From Psychrobacter piechaudii (GTDB taxonomy: Bacteria; Pseudomonadota; Gammaproteobacteria; Pseudomonadales; Moraxellaceae): a stretch of 34,324 nt of DNA. The DNA lies in assembly GCF_900162825.1 (NCBI RefSeq), contig NZ_FUGE01000157.1:1-34324 (forward strand), written 5' to 3'. The notes below the pieces were generated by a model that saw only the letters and a list, made by a program, of their open reading frames with translations, made no database searches and was not told the origin of the DNA. Shown here piece after piece: positions 23,382 to 32,721 of this stretch; position 1 is the stretch's first letter; each line of letters starts with the position of its first letter. A program made the translations under genes and the position numbers.

Positions 23382-25988
23382 ATGGCCCTATTTATGCATA
23401 GTAATTTCAAAACATCTAAACTGGCTACATGCCTTGCTTTAGCCTCAAGCGTTTTAGTTATGGCTTCTTGTAGCACCGTTTCTGTTAGCCAAAAAGACTC
23501 CAGTAGAACCATTGCCAATAACCGAGGTAATATTGTTACTCGGTCTGACTTAAGTAATAAAAGCACCTCTCAACTGCTTTCGATAGGTATGCCTCAAGAT
23601 CAGTGTTTGAAGGACTTTAATAAATGCCTTAATAGAGTGGATAAAGGCATCTTAAACAAGAATAATAAAGAACATTTGGCATTATTGGCCGAGCTGCACT
23701 TAGCCAAAGCTAAATCCATTGCTGAATCTGAGAAATGTGTCCAAAGAATCACCCGCCCTCCTATTGATCCTTACTATGCCAATGCCCCTAAAACGGAGGA
23801 ACAATATGCGGATTTTCTATTGTATTTACGGGAGTGCAATACCGCTTATCGAGATAATTTATTAAGTGCCATTAAATACAGTTACGCCTATCTATTCTAT
23901 GCTCAGTTAAATCCTAGTACCGCGACACAGCTTAATATAAAAAATAAACCTAATAAATTATCGAGTAACTTAGACATTCAAACTCAGGATGTCTATGAAG
24001 CCGCCTCTGATGCCCTGCTCAAGCAGTTATATGCTAATAAGGATTATACTCAGCAAGCGGATAAAGTAACGTCGTTTATCAATACACAGCTAGTCAGTGA
24101 TAGCCAATCCTCTAAAACCAATGAATTAGACGATGCTAATGGGGTTAAATACGGAGATCAAATAAAGGTTCTTAACTTTACCTTTCCGCCTATTGAGCAA
24201 GATAAATACCTAGCTAACACTCGAGCGGCTAAAAAGGAAGGAGAACCCTCAACCTCATCTGGTAATGATGATGAAGCCTTTACTGATTTTGAGTCTTCAA
24301 TCAAACAAGGGGTAACTACTTCTATCGATCTTTATTTGCCCAATGAACCTGAGTACCTACAAAACACTGAAACTCATAACAAGAGTATTGATGCGCTTTA
24401 TGCCAGCCATGACTTAAGCTTCTCTGGCCTAAATAGCATCAGTGAACGTGAAGGTGTTGGTATTAGCTACGTCACCTTATTTGACGAGCGTCTGGATACT
24501 TCCGTAAAAGGCCTAATCACTTCAGACAATAAAAAACTAAACTCAGAAAACCCACTCGATAGAATTCATCTGACCGGCAACTTACTGTTGACCAGCTTGG
24601 TAATTCCCCATGGAACTACCCTAAAAGAGGTTTTAGACAGTAACCGTTACGACATTAATTTATACAACCCACATCATACTGAAAGTGTGGATATTCTTGG
24701 TAAACCTTACTATTTAGCGGCTAACTTCTCCGCAAGTTATGGCATGTGGTTGGCTGAAAATAGATTAGATAACGTAGGCTACTTCAACCTATTATCTAAG
24801 CAGCAAAGTTTAGTGTTGCCTCAGCTATTCATGCTTGAGCCTTATGACCCCAATAAACGCATTATCATTATGTTGCATGGATTGGCCTCAAGCCCAGCCA
24901 CTTGGATCAGTATTACCAACGATATTGCCAGTGATGATGAACTGCGCGATAACTATCAAGTATGGCAAATATTTTATCCCACAAATATTCCCATTTTAGA
25001 AAACCGCTACAGAATACAAGAGCTCATTGAGAGCGCCTACAAAATTAATGATCCTAACTCACAGCATATAGCCAGTCAAAACTCAGTATTGATTGGTCAT
25101 AGCATGGGCGCAGTTATTGGACGCATGTTGGTTTCTAATGAAAACCTTCAAGATAACTTCCACCGCTTGAGCCAAGAGCAAAGCACCTTACGCCTTAGTA
25201 AGCTGGTTAACAATGAGTTGGATAGAGAGAATGTGCTTAATAGATTGCAATTAAAGCAGCTAAAAAGTGTCGATACCGCAGTCTTTATTTCTGCTCCATT
25301 TAGAGGAACAGATTTCGCTGATAGATGGTTTACCCAGCTGTTAAGACGTGTGGTGCATTTGCCGCTTGGCTTTATCCAAACCATTACTGGTAACCTAGCC
25401 AGTATTGCCAGTGAAGGTGAGCTTGCTAGCAACCCTCTCGGGGCGCTTTATTTCCAAAACGGAGCCAGTCAATTAAGTGACAAGTCGTCTTTTATGAAGC
25501 TGACTGCAGATTTACAAATTGCTGATGATGTGACCTATCACTCCATTATTGCTAATAGAGACTCGGATATCTACAATGGATTCATGCGATTGAAGCTGAC
25601 AACAGCGCCTAGTACCAGCTTGTCAGATAAGACAGCTCCTGATGTACTTACTGCTGGTGTCAGTACGTTGCCAAGCTTCGTAGAAGAAGACACTGAGGTG
25701 AGTGCAGCTGAGAACTCAAGCGGCACAGCAACAAGCAGTGAGAATAGCGCCGGTCAAGATGCCGCTAATAAAATCAAAGAGGCTACTACTGATATTGCTC
25801 AATCAGTTACCCCTGCCTTGTCTGACGGAATTGTTCCTTATGCCAGCTCTCATCTTGAAGGAGCTGCCTCAGAAACAATCATTAAAGGCGGTCATAGTAT
25901 TCAAGATACTCCAGAGGCAGTATTAACTTTACGCAAAATTCTACACCAGCACTTAAAGCAGCATCCCATTGAAACTGAGCGTAAATAG
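23382..25988 (+). CDS. Large lipoprotein with alpha/beta-hydrolase (lipase-like) domain
   Basis: About 868 residues. A lipoprotein signal (ALASSVLVMASC) is followed by a helical, Lys/Asn-rich N-terminal region of about 300 residues and a second region to about 480. The alpha/beta-hydrolase part has IIIMLHGLASSPATW (oxyanion-hole HG), then VLIGHSMGAVIGRML (nucleophile Ser in GHSMG). Near the C-terminus are DGIVPYASSHLEGA and GGHSIQDTPEAV, supplying the likely catalytic Asp and His. A Ser/Ala/Thr-rich insert (about 755-800) precedes these last motifs. The triad appears complete, so an active esterase or lipase is likely; the substrate is unknown. A TTG at 23364 opens the frame; ATG at 23382 or 23394 is more credible. 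None has a strong ribosome site. Confidence 0.85.
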   Translation: MALFMHSNFKTSKLATCLALASSVLVMASCSTVSVSQKDSSRTIANNRGNIVTRSDLSNKSTSQLLSIGMPQDQCLKDFNKCLNRVDKGILNKNNKEHLALLAELHLAKAKSIAESEKCVQRITRPPIDPYYANAPKTEEQYADFLLYLRECNTAYRDNLLSAIKYSYAYLFYAQLNPSTATQLNIKNKPNKLSSNLDIQTQDVYEAASDALLKQLYANKDYTQQADKVTSFINTQLVSDSQSSKTNELDDANGVKYGDQIKVLNFTFPPIEQDKYLANTRAAKKEGEPSTSSGNDDEAFTDFESSIKQGVTTSIDLYLPNEPEYLQNTETHNKSIDALYASHDLSFSGLNSISEREGVGISYVTLFDERLDTSVKGLITSDNKKLNSENPLDRIHLTGNLLLTSLVIPHGTTLKEVLDSNRYDINLYNPHHTESVDILGKPYYLAANFSASYGMWLAENRLDNVGYFNLLSKQQSLVLPQLFMLEPYDPNKRIIIMLHGLASSPATWISITNDIASDDELRDNYQVWQIFYPTNIPILENRYRIQELIESAYKINDPNSQHIASQNSVLIGHSMGAVIGRMLVSNENLQDNFHRLSQEQSTLRLSKLVNNELDRENVLNRLQLKQLKSVDTAVFISAPFRGTDFADRWFTQLLRRVVHLPLGFIQTITGNLASIASEGELASNPLGALYFQNGASQLSDKSSFMKLTADLQIADDVTYHSIIANRDSDIYNGFMRLKLTTAPSTSLSDKTAPDVLTAGVSTLPSFVEEDTEVSAAENSSGTATSSENSAGQDAANKIKEATTDIAQSVTPALSDGIVPYASSHLEGAASETIIKGGHSIQDTPEAVLTLRKILHQHLKQHPIETERK

Positions 25989-26010
25989 CCTTTTAGTAGA
26001 TTAATTGCCA

Positions 26011-26041
26011 AAAAAACAGACGCTTGAAGCGTCTGTTTTTT
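26011..26041. terminator. Bidirectional terminator between the lipoprotein hydrolase gene and rnhB
   Basis: AAAAAACAGACGC and GCGTCTGTTTTTT pair around TTGAA, with A6/T6 flanks usable on both strands. Its right end touches the rnhB stop codon, so it serves both converging genes. Confidence 0.9.
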
Positions 26042-26952
26042 CATCTGTGTTGTTCAAGAGCCTGCTGAATCGGTTTAAAGCTGCGTCTGTGCTGGGGTAA
26101 TACACCCAATTGCTGTATGGCCTCAATATGAGCCTTGGTAGGATACCCTTTATGACCCTCGAGACCATAGCCTAGGTATGTAGCGCCATCAGCGATAAGC
26201 TGTCTGTCACGACTGACTTTAGCCAACACACTCGCTGCGGCTATGGCACTGTGACGAGCGTCCCCTTTTACCCAAGCTTCACCATAAACCGAGCACTTGG
26301 AACCAGAGAAGTTACCTACCCCATATTGTTGTAGAAATGACCAATCTAAATCTGGTAATTTATTACCATCTACTAATAGATTAAAGCGAACGTTTGGCTC
26401 AATTGAAGGTGTCACAGTTGAGCGCAAGGTGTCTACAATCGCAATCATCAGCTGCTCGCCGGCCACTCTCATACCAAGCATAGTAGCTTGTAGAATATTG
26501 ACTTCATCAATAACTGCAGCAGGTATTTCAACAATTATATAGGCCAAAGCGTGCTGCTTAATGGGGTCAAAAAGACGCTCACGCTTTGACTCGGTTAATT
26601 TTTTGGAGTCGGTGAGTATAGATAATGCGGTATCCTGCAAGGGATTTTGCTCAATTTCAGCAGACCATATCTGGGGTAAAATCGCTCCTGACACCACCAC
26701 ACTGCCATACAAGGGACCCCGCCCTACCTCATCAATGCCTATATCAAACTTTATTAAGTTATTACCCTGAGAAGCTTGCTCAGTAACTGCAGTGTTTAAT
26801 AGTTGCTGAAGATCTTGTAGCTCATTATTTAATAGCTGTTGATTGATGTTTCCCTCAATTTTAATAGGGGCACCCAAGGGCATCGGCAAGCTATTTTGGG
26901 CGGTAGATGAGAGTAAGGTTATTTCGGTTAAAGTATTATGAAAAGAGGTCAT
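26041..26952 (-). CDS. rnhB: Ribonuclease HII with N-terminal extension
   Basis: The enzyme cuts the RNA strand of RNA-DNA hybrids and initiates removal of misincorporated ribonucleotides. Conserved motifs are IGIDEVGRGPLYGSVV (catalytic Asp-Glu, about residue 73), LTDSKKLTESKRE, LLVDGNKLP, and KGDARHSAIAAASVLAKVSRD. At 303 residues it is about 100 longer than the E. coli protein. The first 65-70 residues are an unrelated, probably disordered Gln/Asn/Leu-rich tail, and there are small insertions in the core (around TLRSTVTPSIEPN). It lies 47 bp after lpxB on the same strand, the conserved lpxB-rnhB order. Confidence 0.95.
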   Translation of the reverse strand: MTSFHNTLTEITLLSSTAQNSLPMPLGAPIKIEGNINQQLLNNELQDLQQLLNTAVTEQASQGNNLIKFDIGIDEVGRGPLYGSVVVSGAILPQIWSAEIEQNPLQDTALSILTDSKKLTESKRERLFDPIKQHALAYIIVEIPAAVIDEVNILQATMLGMRVAGEQLMIAIVDTLRSTVTPSIEPNVRFNLLVDGNKLPDLDWSFLQQYGVGNFSGSKCSVYGEAWVKGDARHSAIAAASVLAKVSRDRQLIADGATYLGYGLEGHKGYPTKAHIEAIQQLGVLPQHRRSFKPIQQALEQHR

Positions 26953-26999
26953 TGAAAAACTGCTTAGTGATTAGTAAAAATAGAGGTTAAGGGGTCGTA

Positions 27000-28301
27000 T
27001 CAGCCCTGTGACTTAATAACAAGATTTTGGTTGAGATGATCATGCCAAGCATTCACCACAGCTGACACAGCACTCTGACTGCTTTGCTGCTTTAACCAAG
27101 TAGAAGTCTCCTCTAAACGGTCTAGCTGCTCTTGATAAGCCTGCGGTGTCATCAACCGTGTTACCGTGCGGCAGATACTGTCTCCATTGGCTTGCTCCTG
27201 AAGCAGCTCGGGCACAATCTTTTCTCCTGCCAAGATATTTGGCAAAGACACATAAGGTACTTTTACCAAGCGTTTGGCTATGGCATAGGTCAGTTTCTTC
27301 ATCTGATATACCACGACCATCGGGCGGTTAAGTAACATAGCTTCTAAAGTGGCTGTCCCTGATGCCAGAACTATCAGATCTGACATCGCCATAATGGACT
27401 GGCTAAAGTCTTGTTGCTGCTGCGTTTCATCATAAGCTACCGCCACAGCTTTTCTCAAAGACTCATCTTGACGCTCTATTAAATCTTTTACGATGTACTG
27501 ATGATTCTTATCTATGGTGGGAATAACAAAGCACAGCTTCTCATCAACCAATAACAGTCGACTCACCGCATTTAACATTAAGGGCAAAATAGCATTAATC
27601 TCTGAACGTCTAGAGCCTGGCATCAAGCAAATCATCTGGCTAATATCTTCTTTACGATTGGCAAAAAAGTTATGCAGCTCTGAGTTGTTCCAAATCAGCT
27701 CACGTCGCTGTTCATGAGTTTCGATTTCTACCAAGTCTTTTGGCAGATTGTGTAGTAGAGGATGGCCAACACAAACTGCAGGATGATGGTGACGCTGATA
27801 AACCTCAAGCTCAAATGGGAACAGACACAATACTAAGTGGGTGGCTTTCTTTATCGACTCAATACGAGACTCTCGCCAAGCCCAAATTGAGGGGCTTACA
27901 TACTGCACACAAAAGATACCTTTTGGTTTTAGTTTTTTGGCTACTCTCAAATTAAAGTCTGGGGCGTCAATGCCAATAAACCAATCTACTTGGGCGTCAA
28001 TAAAAGCAGAAACCAACTCTGTTCGCGCCTTTAATAGATCAGGGAGCTGCGACATTACCTCTACCAAACCCATTACTGCTAAGCGCTCTAAGGGAAATAA
28101 AGACTGCAGGCCCTGTGACTTCATCTTAGGCCCGCCTACTCCTACCCAGACCACATCTTCAATGAGGTCATTGACTTGGGCCATAAAGTCTGCCCCCAAG
28201 CTGTCGCCTGAAGCTTCTCCTGCAACTATGCCAATCACTAGCGGCTTGGTGGGGTCTTGAGTGTTTATAGGCTTAACTTGCCCTGAAGCACTTGCTAACA
28301 T
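27000..28301 (-). CDS. lpxB: Lipid-A-disaccharide synthase
   Basis: A 433-residue GT19 glycosyltransferase that joins UDP-diacylglucosamine and lipid X to form the lipid A disaccharide at the inner membrane surface. Signatures are IGIVAGEASGDSLGADFM near the N-terminus, GVGGPKMKSQGLQSLFPLERLAVMGLVEVM, FIGIDAPDFNLRVAKKLK, YVSPSIWAWRESRI, CLMPGSRRSEI and ASGTATLEAML (the UDP-sugar site). E. coli LpxB has 382 residues; the extra length is an N-terminal tail of about 20 and small inserts. It probably starts a two-gene unit with rnhB. Confidence 0.96.
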   Translation of the reverse strand: MLASASGQVKPINTQDPTKPLVIGIVAGEASGDSLGADFMAQVNDLIEDVVWVGVGGPKMKSQGLQSLFPLERLAVMGLVEVMSQLPDLLKARTELVSAFIDAQVDWFIGIDAPDFNLRVAKKLKPKGIFCVQYVSPSIWAWRESRIESIKKATHLVLCLFPFELEVYQRHHHPAVCVGHPLLHNLPKDLVEIETHEQRRELIWNNSELHNFFANRKEDISQMICLMPGSRRSEINAILPLMLNAVSRLLLVDEKLCFVIPTIDKNHQYIVKDLIERQDESLRKAVAVAYDETQQQQDFSQSIMAMSDLIVLASGTATLEAMLLNRPMVVVYQMKKLTYAIAKRLVKVPYVSLPNILAGEKIVPELLQEQANGDSICRTVTRLMTPQAYQEQLDRLEETSTWLKQQSSQSAVSAVVNAWHDHLNQNLVIKSQG

Positions 28302-28668
28302 AGCTAACTCTACTTTAATATCAAAGGATTAGAAGGAATTTAAACTTTAGGTATGGGAGGCATGATATAAATCGTCAAATCGAGCCCACAGTATAACAAA
28401 AATTTGTAGGGGTCATTCCCTATATGAAGCAATAAGGATAGCTTAACACTTGTCAATCATAGAATAACCCTCCATAATAAAGTTATCCCTAACTAAAAGT
28501 TATGACTTATTTAAGCTAACAAGCTTTAGCTCAGAACGGGCTACATAACTCTATGATATTTAAGCTTATAAGTTATTTCTTATGATTATCACAACTTGTC
28601 TTATAACGTTATACCAAAAATTAACTTCCCAATTTTTTTAACAATATTTTAAACTAGGCAATATAAAT
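28302..28668. other. Intergenic region between divergent lpxB and the DAHP synthase gene
   Basis: 367 bp, strongly AT-rich, no gene. It holds an operator-like inverted repeat TAGGG-GTCATT-CCCTA (28407-28422), a 12-bp perfect palindrome TATAACGTTATA (28602-28613), three copies of AAGTTAT (28480, 28497, 28570), and a 10-codon open frame MIFKLISYFL (28553-28585). A weak AT-only hairpin, AAAAATT/AATTTTT (28616-28637), sits before the synthase gene. Promoters for both genes must be here but I cannot place them firmly. Confidence 0.5.
28602..28613. promoter_or_regulatory. 12-bp palindrome upstream of the DAHP synthase gene
   Basis: TATAACGTTATA, perfectly symmetric, 55 bp before the start codon. 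It might be an operator overlapping the promoter. It does not match the TyrR box I know (TGTAAA-N6-TTTACA). Confidence 0.35.
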
Positions 28669-29754
28669 ATGACTATAAACTCGACTACCCATACAGCAGA
28701 TATTGATGACGTGAATATTGAAAAGTTTATCCCTTTAATTACTCCTAATAGCCTAAAAGCCGAGTATCCGCTATCTGAAACTGCATATAACACGGTACTG
28801 ACGGGTCGTACTACTATCCAGAGCATTCTAGATGGCACCGATAAGCGATTATTAGTGGTGGTTGGCCCCTGCTCTATTCATGATGTTAAAGCGGCTCATG
28901 AATATGCGGATAAACTGGTTAAGCTTGCAGACGAGCTTAAAGACAGTATCTACATCGTGATGCGTGTCTACTTTGAAAAACCGCGTACCACTGTGGGCTG
29001 GAAAGGTCTAATTAATGACCCTGATATGAACGATAGCTTTGATATTGAAAAGGGTCTGCGTACTGCCCGTAAGCTATTATTGGATTTAAATGAAAAAGGC
29101 CTACCTTGTGCCACAGAAGCACTGGACCCTAATACACCGCAGTACATACAAGACTTAATCAGCTGGTCAGCCATTGGTGCACGTACTACTGAAAGCCAAA
29201 CCCACCGTGAAATGAGCTCTGGCCTATCGTGCCCTGTTGGCTTTAAAAACGGTACTGATGGCGGTATGACTGTCGCAGTGAATGCAATGAATGCAGTCAA
29301 ATCAGGTCATAACTTCCTAGGCTTATCTAGCGATGGTCAGGTCTGTATCATCAAGTCAAAAGGTAACCCATACGCTCACGTAGTACTGCGTGGTGGTAAC
29401 GGTAAGCCAAACTATGATCAGTCTTCTGTCGAACAGGCTGAAAATGAGCTAGAAAAAGGCAATGCCATGGTAAAAATCATGATTGACTCAAGCCATGCTA
29501 ACTCAGGTAAAGACCCTTATTTGCAGCCTATGGTCATCCAAAACGTAGCTGAGCAAATCAGTAATGGTAACAAATCTATCATGGGGCTTATGATTGAAAG
29601 TCACTTAAAAGGTGGTAATCAAAAACTAAACAGCGATTTAAGCCAGCTTGAATACGGTAAGTCTATTACTGATGGCTGCTTAGACTGGGACAGTACGGTT
29701 GCCTCTTTACGCAACTTACGCAACACCGTTAAGGATGTACTACCTAACCGCTAA
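28669..29754 (+). CDS. aroG: 3-deoxy-7-phosphoheptulonate (DAHP) synthase, class I
   Basis: A 361-residue enzyme that condenses phosphoenolpyruvate and erythrose 4-phosphate, the entry step of the shikimate pathway. Motifs are LLVVVGPCSIHD (about 62-73), MRVYFEKPRTTVGWKGLIND, GARTTESQTHREMSSGLSCP, GFKNGTDG, HVVLRGG and IDSSHANSGKD, which provide the phosphate and metal ligands of the AroF/G/H type. The N-terminal segment (about 1-45) of such enzymes carries the feedback site. I cannot tell from sequence alone whether Phe, Tyr or Trp inhibits it, so the symbol denotes the family. aroC, the final pathway step, is 11 kb away. Confidence 0.94.
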   Translation: MTINSTTHTADIDDVNIEKFIPLITPNSLKAEYPLSETAYNTVLTGRTTIQSILDGTDKRLLVVVGPCSIHDVKAAHEYADKLVKLADELKDSIYIVMRVYFEKPRTTVGWKGLINDPDMNDSFDIEKGLRTARKLLLDLNEKGLPCATEALDPNTPQYIQDLISWSAIGARTTESQTHREMSSGLSCPVGFKNGTDGGMTVAVNAMNAVKSGHNFLGLSSDGQVCIIKSKGNPYAHVVLRGGNGKPNYDQSSVEQAENELEKGNAMVKIMIDSSHANSGKDPYLQPMVIQNVAEQISNGNKSIMGLMIESHLKGGNQKLNSDLSQLEYGKSITDGCLDWDSTVASLRNLRNTVKDVLPNR

Positions 29755-29784
29755 TTTAGCTTCTATAGCTTTCAATACTTATAA

Positions 29785-29817
29785 AAAAACGCCCGACATA
29801 ATATGTTGGGCGTTTTT
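29785..29817. terminator. Bidirectional terminator between the DAHP synthase gene and pepN
   Basis: AAAAACGCCCGACAT and ATGTTGGGCGTTTTT form a 15-bp stem with one wobble around AAT, with T runs on both strands. It serves the converging DAHP synthase (+) and pepN (-) transcripts. Confidence 0.9.
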
Positions 29818-29864
29818 ATTTATATAAGCTTTTACTCATATAAAGAGATACAACAAGCTTTAGA

Positions 29865-32555
29865 CTAGCCCGCCTTCAAAATCGTATGCAGACTTTCAGT
29901 AACGTTTTTCGACTTAACCTGCTTACTTAAGTGTTGCAATTGCTGCTTAGCTTCTGTGCGTACAGGCTCTACCAATGTATACCAGCGTGATAAGGTTTGT
30001 AATAAACGCGAGGCCAATACTGGGTTAGTTTCATCTAGCTTTTTTACCACAGCAATATAGGTTTGCAGGCCCTCTTTAGTCCACAGCTTGGTGGGCTGTG
30101 CAGCAAAGCTACCCACAACAGCGCGGATTCTATTAGGCGTTCCCCAATCAAAATCTTTACGCTCAATAAGGGCTGCAATATCAGCAATAGAGGCAGTTTC
30201 ATCTCCAGCTTGGACACTAAACCATAAATCCATTACCAAAGCTTCTTTATTGAAGCGTTGATAGAAGTCATCAAGTACCGCTTGCTTTTGAGGATGTTCA
30301 TAGTTGACCATGGCACTTAAAGCTCCCAAACGCTCAGTCATACAGCGGGCAGTTTGATACTGCTCGTAAGCCCAGTCATGTGCTTCTTCAACACCGGCAG
30401 TAAGCGCCATATCCAGCACCACATTACGTAGTGCCCGCTTACCTCTGGCTTGCGGCGTGTCTTCATAATCCTCTATGGGTAACTGCTGGTAGACCTGTTG
30501 CCAATCATCGAGCATATACTGTGCTAGATTGGCTTTTAGCTGGTCACGCTTTTGCTTCATAATGCTTGGCTGATAATCACTATTAACCGCTGAAGCAAGC
30601 TCACGCTCAGCAGGAATATCTAGAATTCTAGCCGCTAACATCGCATCTTCTTGCACCAAACTTAAGAACGCTTTTTTGACCGCTTGTAGATATACGTCTG
30701 GCTCGTTATTTTGCAGTAATATTTTATTTACCAAGGCTTGGGCACTTTGCCACTGGTTGAAGCCATTGGTTTCATGAGCCAATAAGAAGGCCAAATCTGC
30801 TTCACTATACTGATACTTCATTTGTACCGGAGCACTAAAATCACGCAATACAGAGACGATCGGCTCAACACCCTCTACTGTGCTCACATTGTCAAACACG
30901 AAGTCTTGTGTCTCTTTTTCTAGCATTAACAAGCGCTCTTCAATTAGCTCGCCACTGCTTCTATCAAATAAGGCTGTAGCCACAGGAATAGGCAATGCTT
31001 TTGGTGCCTCATAGCCTTCTACCTGACGCGTCTTTTGCGATAAAGTCACTGTCAGCTTGCCAACATTACCTTCCCCTAACTCAAAGCTTTGATGACCTGA
31101 TACCTCAGGTGTACCCGGCTGAGTGTACCAGTCGATGAAGTGTTCAACAGATTTACCTTGGGCACTTAATGCCGATAGCCAGTCCTCCACAGTCACTGCC
31201 TGACCATCATAACGCTCAAAGTAGGTGTCTGTTCCTTGACGGTACTCCTCACCTAAAGTATTGGCCAACATACGTACCACCTCTGCCCCTTTTTCATAGA
31301 CCGTGGTGGTATAGAAGTTATTGATTTCTACAAAGCTGCTTGGACGCGGTGGGTGTGACAAAGGACCTGCATCTTCGGTAAACTGATACGCGCGTAACAT
31401 AGACACGTCATCGATGCGCTGCACAGCAGGCGACTGATGATCGGCTGAGAAGGACTGATCACGATAGACTGTCAGCCCCTCTTTTAAACACAACTGGAAC
31501 CAATCGCGACAAGTCACACGGTTTCCAGTCCAGTTATGAAAGTATTCATGAGCAATAATAGATTTCACGCTAAAGCTGCGTGCATCAGTCGTGGTCTCAG
31601 GACTTGATAGTACACAAGAGGTATTAAAGATATTCAGACCTTTGTTTTCCATCGCTCCCATATTGAACTGGCTCACTGCCACGATCATATAACGGTCGAG
31701 ATCATAGGCTCTACCGTAATTAACCTCATCCCAGTGCATGGAGTCTTTTAACGCTTGCATCGCGACATGACATTTATCAATATCATACGCTTTTGCATAA
31801 ATCTGTAGTTTGACATCACGACCTTCGATGGTGGTATAGCTGTCCTCTAATACTGCTAAATTCGCAAAGACACAAGCAAATAGGTAGCTTGGTTTCTTGC
31901 TGACATCATGCCATATCGCATAGTGCCGATTGCTGTCCCCCGCCACCTCTCCTGACTCGATAAGATCCCCATTGGCTAATAAGGTAGGAAACTTCTTATC
32001 CGCCTCTAAGCGAGTGGTAAATACCGATAAAACATCTGGACGATCTGGATAATAGGTTATCTTACGAAAGCCTTCTGGCTCGCACTGGGTTACAAACATA
32101 ACCTCATCGCCTTCTCCAGCGATATACAGCCCTTCAAGTTCAGTGTTTTTTTGTGGTTGATGATGCACACAGATTTTTACCACAGCATCATCTGGGGCAT
32201 CAGAGACAGTCAACTGACCTTCATCAAGCTGATAATCACCTTCTACCAACGCCTCATCATTGATACTAATCGCTAACAGTTCCATATTTTGACCCAACAA
32301 CACCAAATCTCCTGGATGTTGTCTTTTCATGGTCAACACGCTGTCGACCGTGGCATGATCTTCAAAAAGCTTGATGTCCAACTCTACTTTTTCCACCGAA
32401 TAACTTGGCGGGGTATAATCTTTTAGATAGATCTTCTGTATGCCATTATCAGCCGTTGCCTCAACCGCTTCAGGATTATGCTCTGGAGCATCTGGCATTA
32501 GGCTATCCACAATCATGGCATTGTCTTTGGCATCAGTATTAATTAAATCTGTCAT
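29865..32555 (-). CDS. pepN: Aminopeptidase N (M1 family zinc metallopeptidase)
   Basis: An 896-residue cytoplasmic peptidase (E. coli PepN 870) that removes N-terminal residues from peptides. The GAMEN substrate motif is at about residue 297 (GAMENKGLNIF). The zinc site HEYFHNWTGNRVTCRDWFQL (about 335-354) is followed by the third ligand Glu in LKEGLTVYRDQ. Organisation is a beta-sandwich domain, the thermolysin-like domain, then the DUF3458 beta domain and the C-terminal helical domain. About 35 extra acidic residues precede the family start (YLKDYTPPSY). Confidence 0.97.
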   Translation of the reverse strand: MTDLINTDAKDNAMIVDSLMPDAPEHNPEAVEATADNGIQKIYLKDYTPPSYSVEKVELDIKLFEDHATVDSVLTMKRQHPGDLVLLGQNMELLAISINDEALVEGDYQLDEGQLTVSDAPDDAVVKICVHHQPQKNTELEGLYIAGEGDEVMFVTQCEPEGFRKITYYPDRPDVLSVFTTRLEADKKFPTLLANGDLIESGEVAGDSNRHYAIWHDVSKKPSYLFACVFANLAVLEDSYTTIEGRDVKLQIYAKAYDIDKCHVAMQALKDSMHWDEVNYGRAYDLDRYMIVAVSQFNMGAMENKGLNIFNTSCVLSSPETTTDARSFSVKSIIAHEYFHNWTGNRVTCRDWFQLCLKEGLTVYRDQSFSADHQSPAVQRIDDVSMLRAYQFTEDAGPLSHPPRPSSFVEINNFYTTTVYEKGAEVVRMLANTLGEEYRQGTDTYFERYDGQAVTVEDWLSALSAQGKSVEHFIDWYTQPGTPEVSGHQSFELGEGNVGKLTVTLSQKTRQVEGYEAPKALPIPVATALFDRSSGELIEERLLMLEKETQDFVFDNVSTVEGVEPIVSVLRDFSAPVQMKYQYSEADLAFLLAHETNGFNQWQSAQALVNKILLQNNEPDVYLQAVKKAFLSLVQEDAMLAARILDIPAERELASAVNSDYQPSIMKQKRDQLKANLAQYMLDDWQQVYQQLPIEDYEDTPQARGKRALRNVVLDMALTAGVEEAHDWAYEQYQTARCMTERLGALSAMVNYEHPQKQAVLDDFYQRFNKEALVMDLWFSVQAGDETASIADIAALIERKDFDWGTPNRIRAVVGSFAAQPTKLWTKEGLQTYIAVVKKLDETNPVLASRLLQTLSRWYTLVEPVRTEAKQQLQHLSKQVKSKNVTESLHTILKAG

Positions 32556-32721
32556 AGGGATCTCTTTATTTTTTGGTGGTCTTTATTTAGCGGTAATAGT
32601 AGCTTTTATATTGTAACATTCTGCCTGTTTTTAAACACATTAGGGGTAAAATATGTTATCTATACCCTACTGCCTCTATTGTTCTAGCTCGGCAAATAAT
32701 TCATTCTTTAAAGTGTAAACT

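Noticed and set aside
27841-28260. 139-residue open frame on the plus strand inside lpxB
   Set aside because: A shadow of lpxB, which has clear family motifs throughout on the minus strand.
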